Below are positions 41,613 through 51,665 of a stretch of DNA of 64,000 bases, piece after piece; within the stretch, counting starts at the first letter, position 1; each line of letters starts with the position of its first letter. Below the pieces are notes generated by a model. The model was not told the origin of the DNA. It ran no database searches and saw nothing but the letters and a program-made list of their open reading frames with translations. The translations under genes were made by a program, and so were the position numbers. The DNA comes from Acidimicrobiales bacterium (GTDB taxonomy: Bacteria; Actinomycetota; Acidimicrobiia; Acidimicrobiales; Palsa-688): the NCBI GenBank assembly GCA_035533095.1, contig DATLUM010000050.1, forward strand, positions 186,001 through 250,000, given 5' to 3'.

Positions 41613-42302
41613 TCACTCGACCATTCCGATCTCGGGCGCCCCTGGCTCGACCGCCCATCGGCGCGGGGTCGCTCGAGATCCTTCTACGCCCCAGACGAGG
41701 CCTTCCATGAAGATCCAGGTCCGGCGATGTATGGCGGTTGGGCCGTATGCGTGCAAGGCCATCTTGTGACGGGGGCACGGGTAGCCCTTGTTGGCGTCGA
41801 ACTCGTAGCCGGGGTAGTTATCGGCTTCGGATCGCATAACCCTGTCACGGGTGACCTTGGCGAGGATCGACGCCGCCGCAATCGACAGGCATGTCGCGTC
41901 GCCTCTGATGAGCTTCCGGGTCGACCCGGTGCCGACGAAGTCCCAGTTGCCGTCGACGAGCACGCGATCCGGCTGCACGCCGAGCGCCTCCAGCGCACGC
42001 CGCGCTGCGAGCCGCTGCGCGTCTGCCATCCCGACGGCGTCACACTCCTCCTGCGATGCGGACCCGACTCCCCACGCGACGCACCAGCTCGCGATCCTCT
42101 CGAACAGCCGCTCACGCTCCGACTCGCGCAGCATCTTGGAATCACGCACCCGGTAGACCCGCCTGTCCCGGGGAAGTACAGCTGCGCCGACGGTGATCGG
42201 ACCGGCCCACGCTCCCCTGCCGACCTCGTCGACTCCTACCACTATTTGATCGCCGGCATCCCAGTGTTCCCGCTCGATCTTCAGGCTCGGGGGGCGGTTC
42301 AT
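41613..42302 (-). CDS. rnhB: ribonuclease HII
   Basis: A 229-residue RNase HII, which cleaves RNA in RNA-DNA hybrids and starts ribonucleotide excision. The active-site acids are visible: Asp and Glu of VVGVDEVGRGAWAGP, Asp of LVDGNWDF and Asp of ILAKVTRDRVM; DSKML and the Tyr-rich YPGYEFDANKGYPCPRH segment are typical. It follows the RibD-like gene by 16 bases, so it is the last gene of a three-gene unit (RpiB-like, RibD-like, rnhB). Confidence 0.93.
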   Translation of the reverse strand: MNRPPSLKIEREHWDAGDQIVVGVDEVGRGAWAGPITVGAAVLPRDRRVYRVRDSKMLRESERERLFERIASWCVAWGVGSASQEECDAVGMADAQRLAARRALEALGVQPDRVLVDGNWDFVGTGSTRKLIRGDATCLSIAAASILAKVTRDRVMRSEADNYPGYEFDANKGYPCPRHKMALHAYGPTAIHRRTWIFMEGLVWGVEGSRATPRRWAVEPGAPEIGMVE

Positions 42303-42318
42303 CTCGCCTGACCCGGTC

Positions 42319-43056
42319 TCATTGTTCGCTCGAGCGCCGGTAGCGGCCGAGCAGCATCCCGTCCCCCTCGAGCAGAGCCTCGAGCCGGAATCGCACAGGA
42401 TGCTCGAAGGGATGGCCGCCGGAGAGATGGAGCCGCTGGGGGCCCGCCATCAGGGGCGAGATGGTGACACACATCTCGTCCACGAGATTCGCTGCGATGA
42501 GCGAGTTGAGCAACGACGGACCGCCTTCGCACAAAACCCGCTGGAGGCCCCGACCGCCAAGATGGTCGACGGCGAAGCGGAGATCCACCTCTTCCGCACC
42601 GCATTCCACGGCGTCGGCAGCTTCGCGGAGCTCGGGGTGTTCGGCCAAGGCTCTTCCCGTCGTCATCACGATGGGGGGCTCGCCCTGCGCGAAGCATTTG
42701 GCAGCGGGGTCGAGGAGGCCCCGCCTGCTGACCATCACCAGCGGAGGCAGGCGGTGCTGACCCCGCTTCTCGCGGCGGTCCTGCACCTCGGCCGGGAGCT
42801 TGACGGTGCCGTAGTTCTCGGCCCGAACCGTTCCTGCGCCTACCATCACCGCGTCCGCCACCGCCCGCATCGCCATGAACGCTTCGCGGTCGGCGGGCGC
42901 GCCGAGCGGTCCGCTCCGGCCTTCGATCTCGGCCGCGCCGTCGAGGGAGACGACGAAGTCGGCGCGCAGGTGGCGGACCGGAGGCAGCTCGTAGAAGGCT
43001 TCGAGGTCCTCGGGCCCTTCGAGATCTGCCGGCGAGGGCAGGAGGCGACGTATCAA
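42319..43056 (-). CDS. RibD C-terminal-domain (DHFR-fold) reductase
   Basis: A 245-residue NAD(P)H-dependent reductase of the RibD_C family. RADFVVSLDGAAEIEGRSGPLG, ADAVMVGAGTVRAENYG, the nucleotide-binding LGGRGLQRVLCEGGPSLLNSLIAANLVDEM (key part VLCEGGPSLLNSL) and PLMAGP all fit. No deaminase domain is fused. In actinobacteria such proteins act in riboflavin-like, deazaflavin or 5-amino-uracil reduction; the exact substrate is unknown. TTG at 43056 overlaps the stop of the RpiB-like gene (TTGA), so translation is coupled. Confidence 0.82.
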   Translation of the reverse strand: MIRRLLPSPADLEGPEDLEAFYELPPVRHLRADFVVSLDGAAEIEGRSGPLGAPADREAFMAMRAVADAVMVGAGTVRAENYGTVKLPAEVQDRREKRGQHRLPPLVMVSRRGLLDPAAKCFAQGEPPIVMTTGRALAEHPELREAADAVECGAEEVDLRFAVDHLGGRGLQRVLCEGGPSLLNSLIAANLVDEMCVTISPLMAGPQRLHLSGGHPFEHPVRFRLEALLEGDGMLLGRYRRSSEQ

Positions 43057-43460
43057 CTGAGCTCGGCCACCATTGCGGCTTCGCCGGGATCGGTCGCCGT
43101 GTTCATGAATGCGTCGAGGATCTCACGGGACACCTCCACGCTGGTTAGGCGCAGGCTGAGTGCCAGGACGTTGGCGTCGTTCCACCTGCGCGCTCCCGCC
43201 GCGGTAGCTGCGTCGACACACAGCGCTGCCCGCACGCCCGAGACCTTGTTCGCTGCGATCGACACCCCGGTGCCCGTCCAGCAGCACACGACTCCTCTGT
43301 CGGCGAGCCCCGAAGCGACCGCCTCACCGACCGACTTGCCTGCTCGCGGCCACGGTTGTGGGCGGGCGACGCGGACGACCTCGTGGCCTGCCACCTCCAG
43401 GTGCTCTTCGATCTCGTCCACCAAGGATGTGACCTCGTCTGTGCCCAACGCCACCCGCAC
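43053..43460 (-). CDS. RpiB/LacAB-family sugar-phosphate isomerase-like protein
   Basis: A 135-residue protein with the RpiB fold: an N-terminal VRVALGTDEVTSLVDEIEEHL, VGEAVASGLADRGVVCCWTGTGVSIAANKVSGVRAALCVD (key part TGTGVSIAANKVSGVRAAL) and the later WNDANVLALSLRLTS. The active-site GTGxGxSIAANK loop is present, but the usual CGTG is CCWTGTG. It may be ribose-5-phosphate isomerase B or a relative. The GTG at 43460 is 7 bases from TAGGCT; the longer upstream frame is antisense to cofC. First gene of the RpiB-RibD-rnhB unit. Confidence 0.78.
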   Translation of the reverse strand: MRVALGTDEVTSLVDEIEEHLEVAGHEVVRVARPQPWPRAGKSVGEAVASGLADRGVVCCWTGTGVSIAANKVSGVRAALCVDAATAAGARRWNDANVLALSLRLTSVEVSREILDAFMNTATDPGEAAMVAELS

Positions 43461-43467
43461 ACGACCG

Positions 43468-43473
43468 AGCCTA
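43468..43473 (-). promoter_or_regulatory. -10 hexamer TAGGCT for the RpiB-like gene
   Basis: TAGGCT on the minus strand is 7 bases before the GTG at 43460. Confidence 0.5.
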
Positions 43474-43516
43474 GCGGTGGCCCGCTTTCCCGGCCGGGTG
43501 CACGCAGTTGTGGCCG

Positions 43517-43522
43517 TAGGAT
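43517..43522 (+). promoter_or_regulatory. -10 hexamer TAGGAT for cofC
   Basis: TAGGAT ends 7 bases before the cofC ATG at 43530. Confidence 0.5.
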
Positions 43523-43529
43523 CGGGTCG

Positions 43530-44159
43530 ATGGGTGACGACCCTCTGAGAACTCCTGTGACCGCTCGCATTGCGGATCTCGCCGGGAGAGCCGGCGCGAT
43601 CGGTGCAGACGCCGTGCTCGTGCCGGTCAAGGCCTTTGGCCAGGCCAAACTGCGGCTTGCCCCTGCGTTGTCCCCCGACAGGAGGGCTGCTCTCGCCCGG
43701 ACCATGGCTACGAGGGTGGTCGAGTCGGCGGCCGGATTGGCCGTAGCGGTGGTGTGCGACAACCTCGAGGTAGCAACTTGGGCTCGCAAGCTGGGAGCTC
43801 GTGTCATATGGGAGCCAGGGCGCGGTCTCAACGGCGCCGTGCAGCAGGGTGTGGACCGCTTGGCCGCAGACGGAGCACGGCTGGTGGTGGTGGCGGCGGG
43901 CGATCTGCCGCTCGCGTCCGACCTGCGTTGGGTAACCGAGTTCGACGGCATCACCATCGTCCCAGACCGCCATCGAGATGGGACGAACGTCATCTGTGTG
44001 CCCGGCACGTGCGGATTCCGGTTCTCGTACGGCCCGGGGTCCTTCGCCCGGCACGTTGCGGAGGCGGAGAGGGTGAAGGTCGGGCTCCGTGTCGTCCAGG
44101 ACACACCGCTCGCTTGGGATGTGGACGTTCCGGACGACCTGGCAGCGGTCCAGGATTAG
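43530..44159 (+). CDS. cofC: phospholactate/PEP guanylyltransferase of F420 biosynthesis
   Basis: A 209-residue nucleotidyltransferase. VLVPVKAFGQAKLRLAPALSP is the CofC/FbiD nucleotide-binding start, VVVAAGDLPLASDLRW carries the metal Asp, and IVPDRHRDGTNVICVPG and the C-terminal DTPLAWDVDVPDDLAAVQ are family signatures. It makes the guanylylated three-carbon precursor (PEP-derived in actinobacteria, where the gene is also called fbiD) for coenzyme F420. It supports an F420 cofactor for the LLM enzyme at 3-4 kb. fbiA and fbiB are not in the window. Confidence 0.88.
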   Translation: MGDDPLRTPVTARIADLAGRAGAIGADAVLVPVKAFGQAKLRLAPALSPDRRAALARTMATRVVESAAGLAVAVVCDNLEVATWARKLGARVIWEPGRGLNGAVQQGVDRLAADGARLVVVAAGDLPLASDLRWVTEFDGITIVPDRHRDGTNVICVPGTCGFRFSYGPGSFARHVAEAERVKVGLRVVQDTPLAWDVDVPDDLAAVQD

Positions 44160-44173
44160 TGCACCCACGACGC

Positions 44174-44203
44174 GAAGAAGCGAGCCCGGAGGCCCGCTTC
44201 TTC
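44174..44203 (+). terminator. terminator hairpin after cofC
   Basis: GAAGAAGCG (44174-44182) pairs with CGCTTCTTC (44195-44203), with a further GCC/GGC inside. The stem begins 15 bases after the cofC stop and lies before the convergent H1-like gene, which it may also terminate. Confidence 0.65.
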
Positions 44204-44223
44204 TGTATCTCCGTGCCGCTTGG

Positions 44224-44547
44224 TTAGCGGGCGGTCTTCTTGGCCGCCGTCTTCCTCGCGGTGGTCTTCTTGGCGGCAGTCTTTCGAGCTGTCGTCTTCT
44301 TCGCCGCGGACTTCCGCGCGGTGGTCTTCTTGGCGGCTGACTTTCGGGCCGTCGTCTTCTTCGCCGCGGACTTCTTTGCGGCTGTCCGCTTGGCTGTCGA
44401 CTTCTTCACAGCCCCGGTCTTGCGGGCCGTTGTCCTCTTGGCCGCCGCCGTCTTCTTGGCGGGCGACCGCTTGGCAGTCTTCTTAGCTGTTGATTTCCTC
44501 GCCGTCGCCTTCTTGGCGGCGGGCGCAGCCTTCTTGGTTGGGCTCAT
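44224..44547 (-). CDS. lysine/alanine-rich histone H1-like protein
   Basis: A 107-residue protein made almost only of Lys, Ala, Thr, Arg and Ser. From about residue 50 it is built of ten-residue units of the type AAKKTTARKS repeated five times, like the C-terminal tails of histone H1 and AlgP. It should bind DNA without sequence specificity and compact the nucleoid. The start is 14 bases after the HU stop, so the two are one operon. The repeat is likely to vary in length between strains. It has no folded domain. Confidence 0.8.
   Translation of the reverse strand: MSPTKKAAPAAKKATARKSTAKKTAKRSPAKKTAAAKRTTARKTGAVKKSTAKRTAAKKSAAKKTTARKSAAKKTTARKSAAKKTTARKTAAKKTTARKTAAKKTAR
44226..44405. repeat. 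30-base tandem repeats coding the H1-like tail
   Basis: About five imperfect 30-base units built on (minus strand) codons for AAKKTTARKS. Blocks such as GTCGTCTTCTTCGCCGCGGA recur at 44292 and 44352, a pattern prone to replication slippage. Confidence 0.7.
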
Positions 44548-44561
44548 CGGCTATGCCTTTC

Positions 44562-44990
44562 TCAGCGCTTCTTCGCCGACTTGGCGGCCTTCTTGGCAGG
44601 TGCAGACTTCTTGGCCGGTGCCGACTTCTTTCCGGCCTTCTTCGCGGGTGCGGACTTCTTCGCTGCCGCGGTCTTGGTGGTCGCCTTCTTGCCAGCCGCG
44701 GCTTTGGCACCACCGCGGCTGTTGAGCACTTCCTTGAATGCGGACGCCGGAGCGAAACGCACTCCCTTGGAGGCGGCGATCTTCACAGGAGCACCCGTTT
44801 GGGGATTGCGACCCATGCGAGCTGCTCGCGCCGTTGGCGAGAAGGTGCCGAAGCCGAAGATTGAAACCTTCTTGCCGGCTTTGATCTCGTTGATGATTGC
44901 TTCGGCCACTGCGTTGACCGCAGCTTCCGAGTGCTTCTTGTCGAGACCGGTCTTCCCGGAAACGGAATCGACGAGCTCTGTCCTGTTCAC
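44562..44990 (-). CDS. hupB: HU-family DNA-binding protein with lysine/alanine-rich tail
   Basis: A 142-residue HU. Residues 1-90 are a complete HU domain (NRTELVDSVSGKTGLDKK, GKKVSIFGFGTFSPTARAARMGRNPQTG with the Pro that kinks DNA, and KGVRFAPASAFKEVLN). Residues 91-142 form a tail of Lys-Ala-Pro repeats (KKSAPAKKAG) as in mycobacterial HupB. It bends and compacts DNA. GTG at 44990 is chosen because AGGAGG lies 5 bases upstream; the GTG at 44996 touches that site. It is followed by the H1-like gene. Confidence 0.93.
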   Translation of the reverse strand: MNRTELVDSVSGKTGLDKKHSEAAVNAVAEAIINEIKAGKKVSIFGFGTFSPTARAARMGRNPQTGAPVKIAASKGVRFAPASAFKEVLNSRGGAKAAAGKKATTKTAAAKKSAPAKKAGKKSAPAKKSAPAKKAAKSAKKR

Positions 44991-44995
44991 CGCCA

Positions 44996-45001
44996 CCTCC
45001 T
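44996..45001 (-). promoter_or_regulatory. ribosome binding site AGGAGG of hupB
   Basis: AGGAGG on the minus strand, 5 bases before GTG 44990. It is one of the few strong sites in the window and decides the start. Confidence 0.75.
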
Positions 45002-45027
45002 GGGCGTTAGTCGGGGAAGTTCTCTGA

Positions 45028-45057
45028 TATACAAGAGGTTTCGCGGCGCTAGGTCAA
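45028..45057 (-). promoter_or_regulatory. promoter candidate for hupB and the H1-like gene
   Basis: On the minus strand TTGACC (45052-45057) and TGTATA (45028-45033) with an 18-base spacer. Transcription would start near 45020, giving a leader of about 30 bases with a ribosome binding site. Confidence 0.5.
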
Positions 45058-45063
45058 GCATTT

Positions 45064-45080
45064 CCCTTGCATGACAAGGG
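45064..45080. terminator. inverted repeat CCCTTG-N5-CAAGGG between lon and hupB
   Basis: A 6-base perfect inverted repeat 16 bases after the lon stop and 7 bases upstream of the hupB -35. It may be a weak lon terminator or an operator. It shares the CCTTG/CAAGG arms of the palindrome inside the lon 3' end. Confidence 0.4.
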
Positions 45081-45096
45081 CTTTCTGTCCGAAGAG

Positions 45097-47484
45097 CTAA
45101 AAATTTCCTTGTGCCACAAGGGAATTCCGGCTCAGGGCGTATTCGAGAACTTCTGCGATCTCACGCGCGAAGTGGAACTTCATCTGCTTCCTGACACTGT
45201 CCGGAACGTCTTCGACGTCTGCTTCGTTGCGCGCCGGCAACACAACTTCGGTCAGTCCTGCGCGGTGCGCGGCGAGAACTTTCTGCTTCACACCACCGAT
45301 CGGCAAGACTTTGCCACGAAGTGTGATCTCACCTGTCATTCCAACTTCAGGTCGCACAGGAACACCCGTCAGCAAGCTGACGATAGCGGTAGTCATGGTT
45401 ACGCCCGCGGAAGGTCCGTCCTTGGGGATTGCACCGGCTGGGACATGGACGTGCAGCCTGCGTCGTTCGAACGCGTCCTCCGGAACACCAAGGCCCTCGG
45501 CGTGCGCTTTGACATACGAAAGCGCGATCTGAGCCGATTCCTGCATGACTTCGCCGAGCTGGCCTGTGATGGTGAGACCCGCGTCGCCTTGGGAGGAACT
45601 CGCTTCGACGAACAGAACTTCACCGCCGGCTCCGGTCACGGCAAGACCGGTTGCGACACCCGGAAGCGAGGTGCGCTCAGCGATCTCAGCATGATGACGG
45701 GGCCTTCCAAGCCACTCGCTCAGCTGGTCCGGGGTCACGATGAGCGGTACGGAACCGGGTTCCTCTGCCACCTTGGCAGCGGCCCGCCGCATCAGCCTCG
45801 CGAGCTCGCGCTCGAGCGATCGGACCCCTGCCTCGTGGGTGTATCCGGTGACGATCGCGCGCAGAGTGTCGTCCCCGACGGAAACCTCCGTGTCGAACAG
45901 ACCGGCGCTGGCAAGTTGGCGGCCGATCAGATGGTCGCGCGCGATGGCGACCTTCTCGTCGTCGGTGTATCCGTCTACGCGGACCACTTCCATCCGGTCG
46001 AGCAATGGCCCGGGAATCTGCTCCATCATGTTCGCGGTGGCGATGAATAGGACATCGGAGAGGTCGAGATCGAGGTCGAGGTAGTGATCCCGGAAGGTGT
46101 GGTTCTGTGCGGGGTCGAGGACTTCGAGCAGAGCCGAGGACGGATCCCCGCGCCAGTCGCTCCCAAGCTTGTCGACCTCGTCGAGAAGGAGGACCGGGTT
46201 CATCGTCCCGGCGTCCTTGACGGCACGAACTATCCGACCCGGCATCGCCCCGACATAGGTGCGCCGGTGACCTCTTATCTCGGCCTCGTCGCGTACTCCA
46301 CCGAGAGCGACGCGCACGAACTGGCGTCCGGTGGCCCGCGCGATCGATTGACCCAGCGACGTCTTGCCGACCCCGGGAGGGCCGGCAAGAGTGAGGATCA
46401 TGCCGCCCGTACCGCGCTCGTTCGCTGGCGCGGACGTTTCGATACCTCTCTCGGCTCGCAACTTACGCACCGCGAGATGCTCGAGCAGACGCTGCTTGAC
46501 GTCGTCGAGACCGGTGTGGTCGTCGTCGAGAATCCGTTTCGCCTCTGAGACGTCCAGCCGGTCATCCGAACGGCGACCCCAGGGGATCTCGAACACCGTG
46601 TCGAGCCACGTGCGGATCCACCCGTGTTCGGGGCTCTGGTCGCTGGTGCGTTCTAGGCGGTCGATCTCCCGCTCGATGGTATCGCGCGTCGCCTGCGGGA
46701 CGTCCAGTCCAGCGAGCCGCTCGCGATAGTCCTCCTCTCCGACCTGGCCGTCCGTCTCCCCCAGTTCCTTGCGGATGGCGGCGAGCTGCTGGCGGAGCAG
46801 GTACTCGCGCTGGGTGCGCTCCATACCCTCGGAGACCTCGTTGCGAATCTTGTCCTTGAGCTCGATCTCTGCGAGGGTCTCGCGGGCCCAGGCGAGCACC
46901 AGAGCTACGCGCTTGGCGGGGTCCACCGTCTCGAGGAGCTCGACCTTCCTCTCCAGTGACAGGTCCGGCCAGTACCCGGCCATGTCCGCCAGCCGGCCCG
47001 GCGAGTCGATGTCGCGAAGGGCGTCACCGGCGAGCCGGAATCCACGATGCTCGGCGATCGCTTCGAAGACCGCGCGCAGCTCCCGGGCGGACTCCTCTGC
47101 CCCGGGCTCGGGCGCAGCTTCGCGGACGATCTCCGTGCTGACCCACAGCGCGCTGCCCGTGGAGCCCGTGGCTGCGCCTATCACAGCGCGCTCGTGTCCG
47201 GTGACCACCACAGCCGGGGTGCCACCGGGAAGCTTGCCCGACCGGTCGACAGAAGCAATTGTCCCGACGGACGCGTACTTGCCGCCGACATTCGATCCAC
47301 CTGCCCCACCCCTGGGATCCCGCAGCCTGGGCACCAGTACCAGACGGTCGTCGGAGCTGGCGGCGGCTTCGATTGCGGCCTTGGCCTCGTCGGTCTCCAG
47401 TGCAATCGTGATGGTCATGCCGGGGAGGACGACCCCGGAGTCGAGGGGCAGAAGTGGCAGGGCGGACACAGCGATGGGGGGCAT
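45097..47484 (-). CDS. lon: ATP-dependent Lon protease
   Basis: A 795-residue Lon with the N-terminal substrate domain, AAA+ module (Walker [15 protein letters not shown], Walker [13 protein letters not shown], then [17 protein letters not shown]) and C-terminal serine protease domain with the Ser-Lys dyad in [11 protein letters not shown] and [10 protein letters not shown]. It degrades misfolded and regulatory proteins. ATG 47484 follows GTGAGGCCTC, a usable ribosome binding site. The last codons (NSLVAQGNF) are encoded by a DNA palindrome. Together with HU and the H1-like protein the region is a nucleoid and protein-quality cluster. Confidence 0.95.
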   Translation of the reverse strand: MPPIAVSALPLLPLDSGVVLPGMTITIALETDEAKAAIEAAASSDDRLVLVPRLRDPRGGAGGSNVGGKYASVGTIASVDRSGKLPGGTPAVVVTGHERAVIGAATGSTGSALWVSTEIVREAAPEPGAEESARELRAVFEAIAEHRGFRLAGDALRDIDSPGRLADMAGYWPDLSLERKVELLETVDPAKRVALVLAWARETLAEIELKDKIRNEVSEGMERTQREYLLRQQLAAIRKELGETDGQVGEEDYRERLAGLDVPQATRDTIEREIDRLERTSDQSPEHGWIRTWLDTVFEIPWGRRSDDRLDVSEAKRILDDDHTGLDDVKQRLLEHLAVRKLRAERGIETSAPANERGTGGMILTLAGPPGVGKTSLGQSIARATGRQFVRVALGGVRDEAEIRGHRRTYVGAMPGRIVRAVKDAGTMNPVLLLDEVDKLGSDWRGDPSSALLEVLDPAQNHTFRDHYLDLDLDLSDVLFIATANMMEQIPGPLLDRMEVVRVDGYTDDEKVAIARDHLIGRQLASAGLFDTEVSVGDDTLRAIVTGYTHEAGVRSLERELARLMRRAAAKVAEEPGSVPLIVTPDQLSEWLGRPRHHAEIAERTSLPGVATGLAVTGAGGEVLFVEASSSQGDAGLTITGQLGEVMQESAQIALSYVKAHAEGLGVPEDAFERRRLHVHVPAGAIPKDGPSAGVTMTTAIVSLLTGVPVRPEVGMTGEITLRGKVLPIGGVKQKVLAAHRAGLTEVVLPARNEADVEDVPDSVRKQMKFHFAREIAEVLEYALSRNSLVAQGNF
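45102..45126. repeat. 25-base palindrome inside the lon 3' end
   Basis: Arms 45102-45113 and 45115-45126 match at 11 of 12 positions around a single central base; the core is CCTTGTGCCACAAGG. It encodes the last eight residues of Lon. Confidence 0.75.
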
Positions 47485-47590
47485 GAGGCCTCACTTAGGG
47501 GGGTGTAATCCTGTAAGACAGCCAGGATAACGACACCAGGAAGAAACTTGTTCCCAACACGCTCAACTTTCGGCGTGAGAGCATCTGAGA

Positions 47591-50239
<2,649 letters not shown>

Positions 50240-50255
50240 AGAGGTCAGGAGCCTC

Positions 50256-50261
50256 TAAGGT
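50256..50261 (+). promoter_or_regulatory. -10 hexamer TAAGGT for the NTF2-like gene
   Basis: TAAGGT ends 8 bases before the ATG at 50270. Confidence 0.45.
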
Positions 50262-50269
50262 CACAGCCG

Positions 50270-50668
50270 ATGACGAGCCCCAAGGAAGTCCCCCCCGAAG
50301 TCGACTCGGCCATCCGGCGCCTCATCGCTCGCTACTGCCACCTGGTGGACGACGGTGACTACGACGCAGCCGCGGCTCTGTTCACCGACGACGCCCGCTT
50401 CGTGGCCCTCGGGAAGAATCTCGACGGGCGCGCAGCCATCAAGGCGATGCTCGTCGACCAAGGCAACCACTCCACCCTGCACCAGGTGTCCAACGTGGTC
50501 GTGAGCAACGGTTCGCAGTCAGGCACCTTCCACGCGGTGGCGGACCTGAGCGTCGCGGCGAAGCTGGAGGGCTCCTGGACGCCAGCCTTCGTTGGCCGGT
50601 ACCACGACACGTTCGTCGGCGAAGGCCGTGAGATGCGCTTCAGCCAACGGATACTCACCGCGCGGTAA
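50270..50668 (+). CDS. NTF2/SnoaL-like protein
   Basis: A 132-residue cone-shaped NTF2-fold protein. The helical start AIRRLIARYCHLVDDGDYDAAAALFTDDARFVA and the strand pairs after LDGRAAIKAMLVDQGNHSTLHQVSNVVV are typical of SnoaL-like or ketosteroid-isomerase-like proteins. The His of NHSTLHQ could be catalytic. Ligand unknown. The DNA ligase gene follows 16 bases later on the same strand. Confidence 0.78.
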   Translation: MTSPKEVPPEVDSAIRRLIARYCHLVDDGDYDAAAALFTDDARFVALGKNLDGRAAIKAMLVDQGNHSTLHQVSNVVVSNGSQSGTFHAVADLSVAAKLEGSWTPAFVGRYHDTFVGEGREMRFSQRILTAR

Positions 50669-50684
50669 GCCCGGCAGCAGGACC

Positions 50685-51635
50685 ATGCCGGCGACCTGGC
50701 GGCAACCGATGCTCGCCCAGCTGTTGCGGTTTCCAGAAGAACGACGGGTTCTGGACGCCGGCGACTGGGTGTTCGAGCGCAAGCTGGACGGGCTCCGCTG
50801 CCTCGCCACGCGCAACGGTGCAGAAGTACAGCTGTGGTCGCGCAACCGCCTGTCTTTTTCCGCCCGTTTCCCCGATGTGGTCTCCGCCGTGGCGCAGCTT
50901 CCGGTCGACGACGTCACCCTCGATGGCGAGATAGTCGCGTTCGACGACGAGGGTCGCACGAGCTTCGCCCTGCTCCAGCAGTCGGGCAGACGGGCGGCTC
51001 CCGTCTACGTCGTGTTCGACGTGCTGCACCTTGTCGGCAACGACACCCGCGACCTGCCTCTAACCGACCGATCCGAGCTGGTCGATCGGCTCGTAGCCGC
51101 AGCCGGCGGACCGACACGCGGGACGATCACCACCGTCGAGCGGCTCACCGGAGACCCCGCACAGCTCCTGGACGAGGCGTGCCGCAACGGTTGGGAAGGT
51201 CTCGTGGCCAAGAGACCGGGGTCCCTCTACTGCTCTGGGCGCTCACCTGACTGGCGCAAGCTCAAGTGCAGCGCGAGCCAGGAACTGGTCGTAGGCGGGT
51301 GGACCGAACCTACCGGCAGCCGATCCGCCCTCGGCGCGTTGCTCGTCGGCTACTACGACGAGGACGGGCGGCTGGTCTTCGCCGGCAAGGTGGGGACCGG
51401 CTTCTCCGAAGCCGAACTGGGGCGGCTCCATGCGATGCTCGCGGAACGCTCCACCACGGAGTGCCCTTTCGCCCCTCCCGTCCGAGTCAAGGGTTCGCAC
51501 TGGGTGAGGCCGGAACTGGTGGCGGCGGTGTCGTTTACCGAGTGGACGAGGGACGGCAAGCTCCGACACCCCCGCTACGAGGGACTGAGGACCGACAAAG
51601 CGGCGCTCGACGTGAGGCGAGAGGTGGGACGGTGA
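50685..51635 (+). CDS. stand-alone ATP-dependent DNA ligase (LigC/LigD-ligase type)
   Basis: A 316-residue minimal ATP-dependent ligase. The nucleotidyl-accepting Lys is in motif I FERKLDGLRC; other motifs are LDGEIVAFDDEG, YVVFDVLHLVGND, EGLVAKRPGSLYCSGRSPDWRKLKC (key part EGLVAKRPGSLY, WRKLKC) and an OB-fold C-terminus with LGALLVGYYDEDGRLVFAGKVGTGFS. It matches the ligase domain of LigD but lacks the polymerase and phosphoesterase domains, so it resembles mycobacterial LigC, used in repair or end joining. No ku gene is in the window. Confidence 0.88.
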   Translation: MPATWRQPMLAQLLRFPEERRVLDAGDWVFERKLDGLRCLATRNGAEVQLWSRNRLSFSARFPDVVSAVAQLPVDDVTLDGEIVAFDDEGRTSFALLQQSGRRAAPVYVVFDVLHLVGNDTRDLPLTDRSELVDRLVAAAGGPTRGTITTVERLTGDPAQLLDEACRNGWEGLVAKRPGSLYCSGRSPDWRKLKCSASQELVVGGWTEPTGSRSALGALLVGYYDEDGRLVFAGKVGTGFSEAELGRLHAMLAERSTTECPFAPPVRVKGSHWVRPELVAAVSFTEWTRDGKLRHPRYEGLRTDKAALDVRREVGR

Positions 51636-51665
51636 CTGCGACGAGTTAAAGAGGTCCGAACCTCT

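Noticed and set aside
45001-45096. HspR (HAIR) operator upstream of hupB or lon
   Set aside because: The palindromes are CCTTG/CAAGG with short spacers and do not match CTTGAGT-N7-ACTCAAG.
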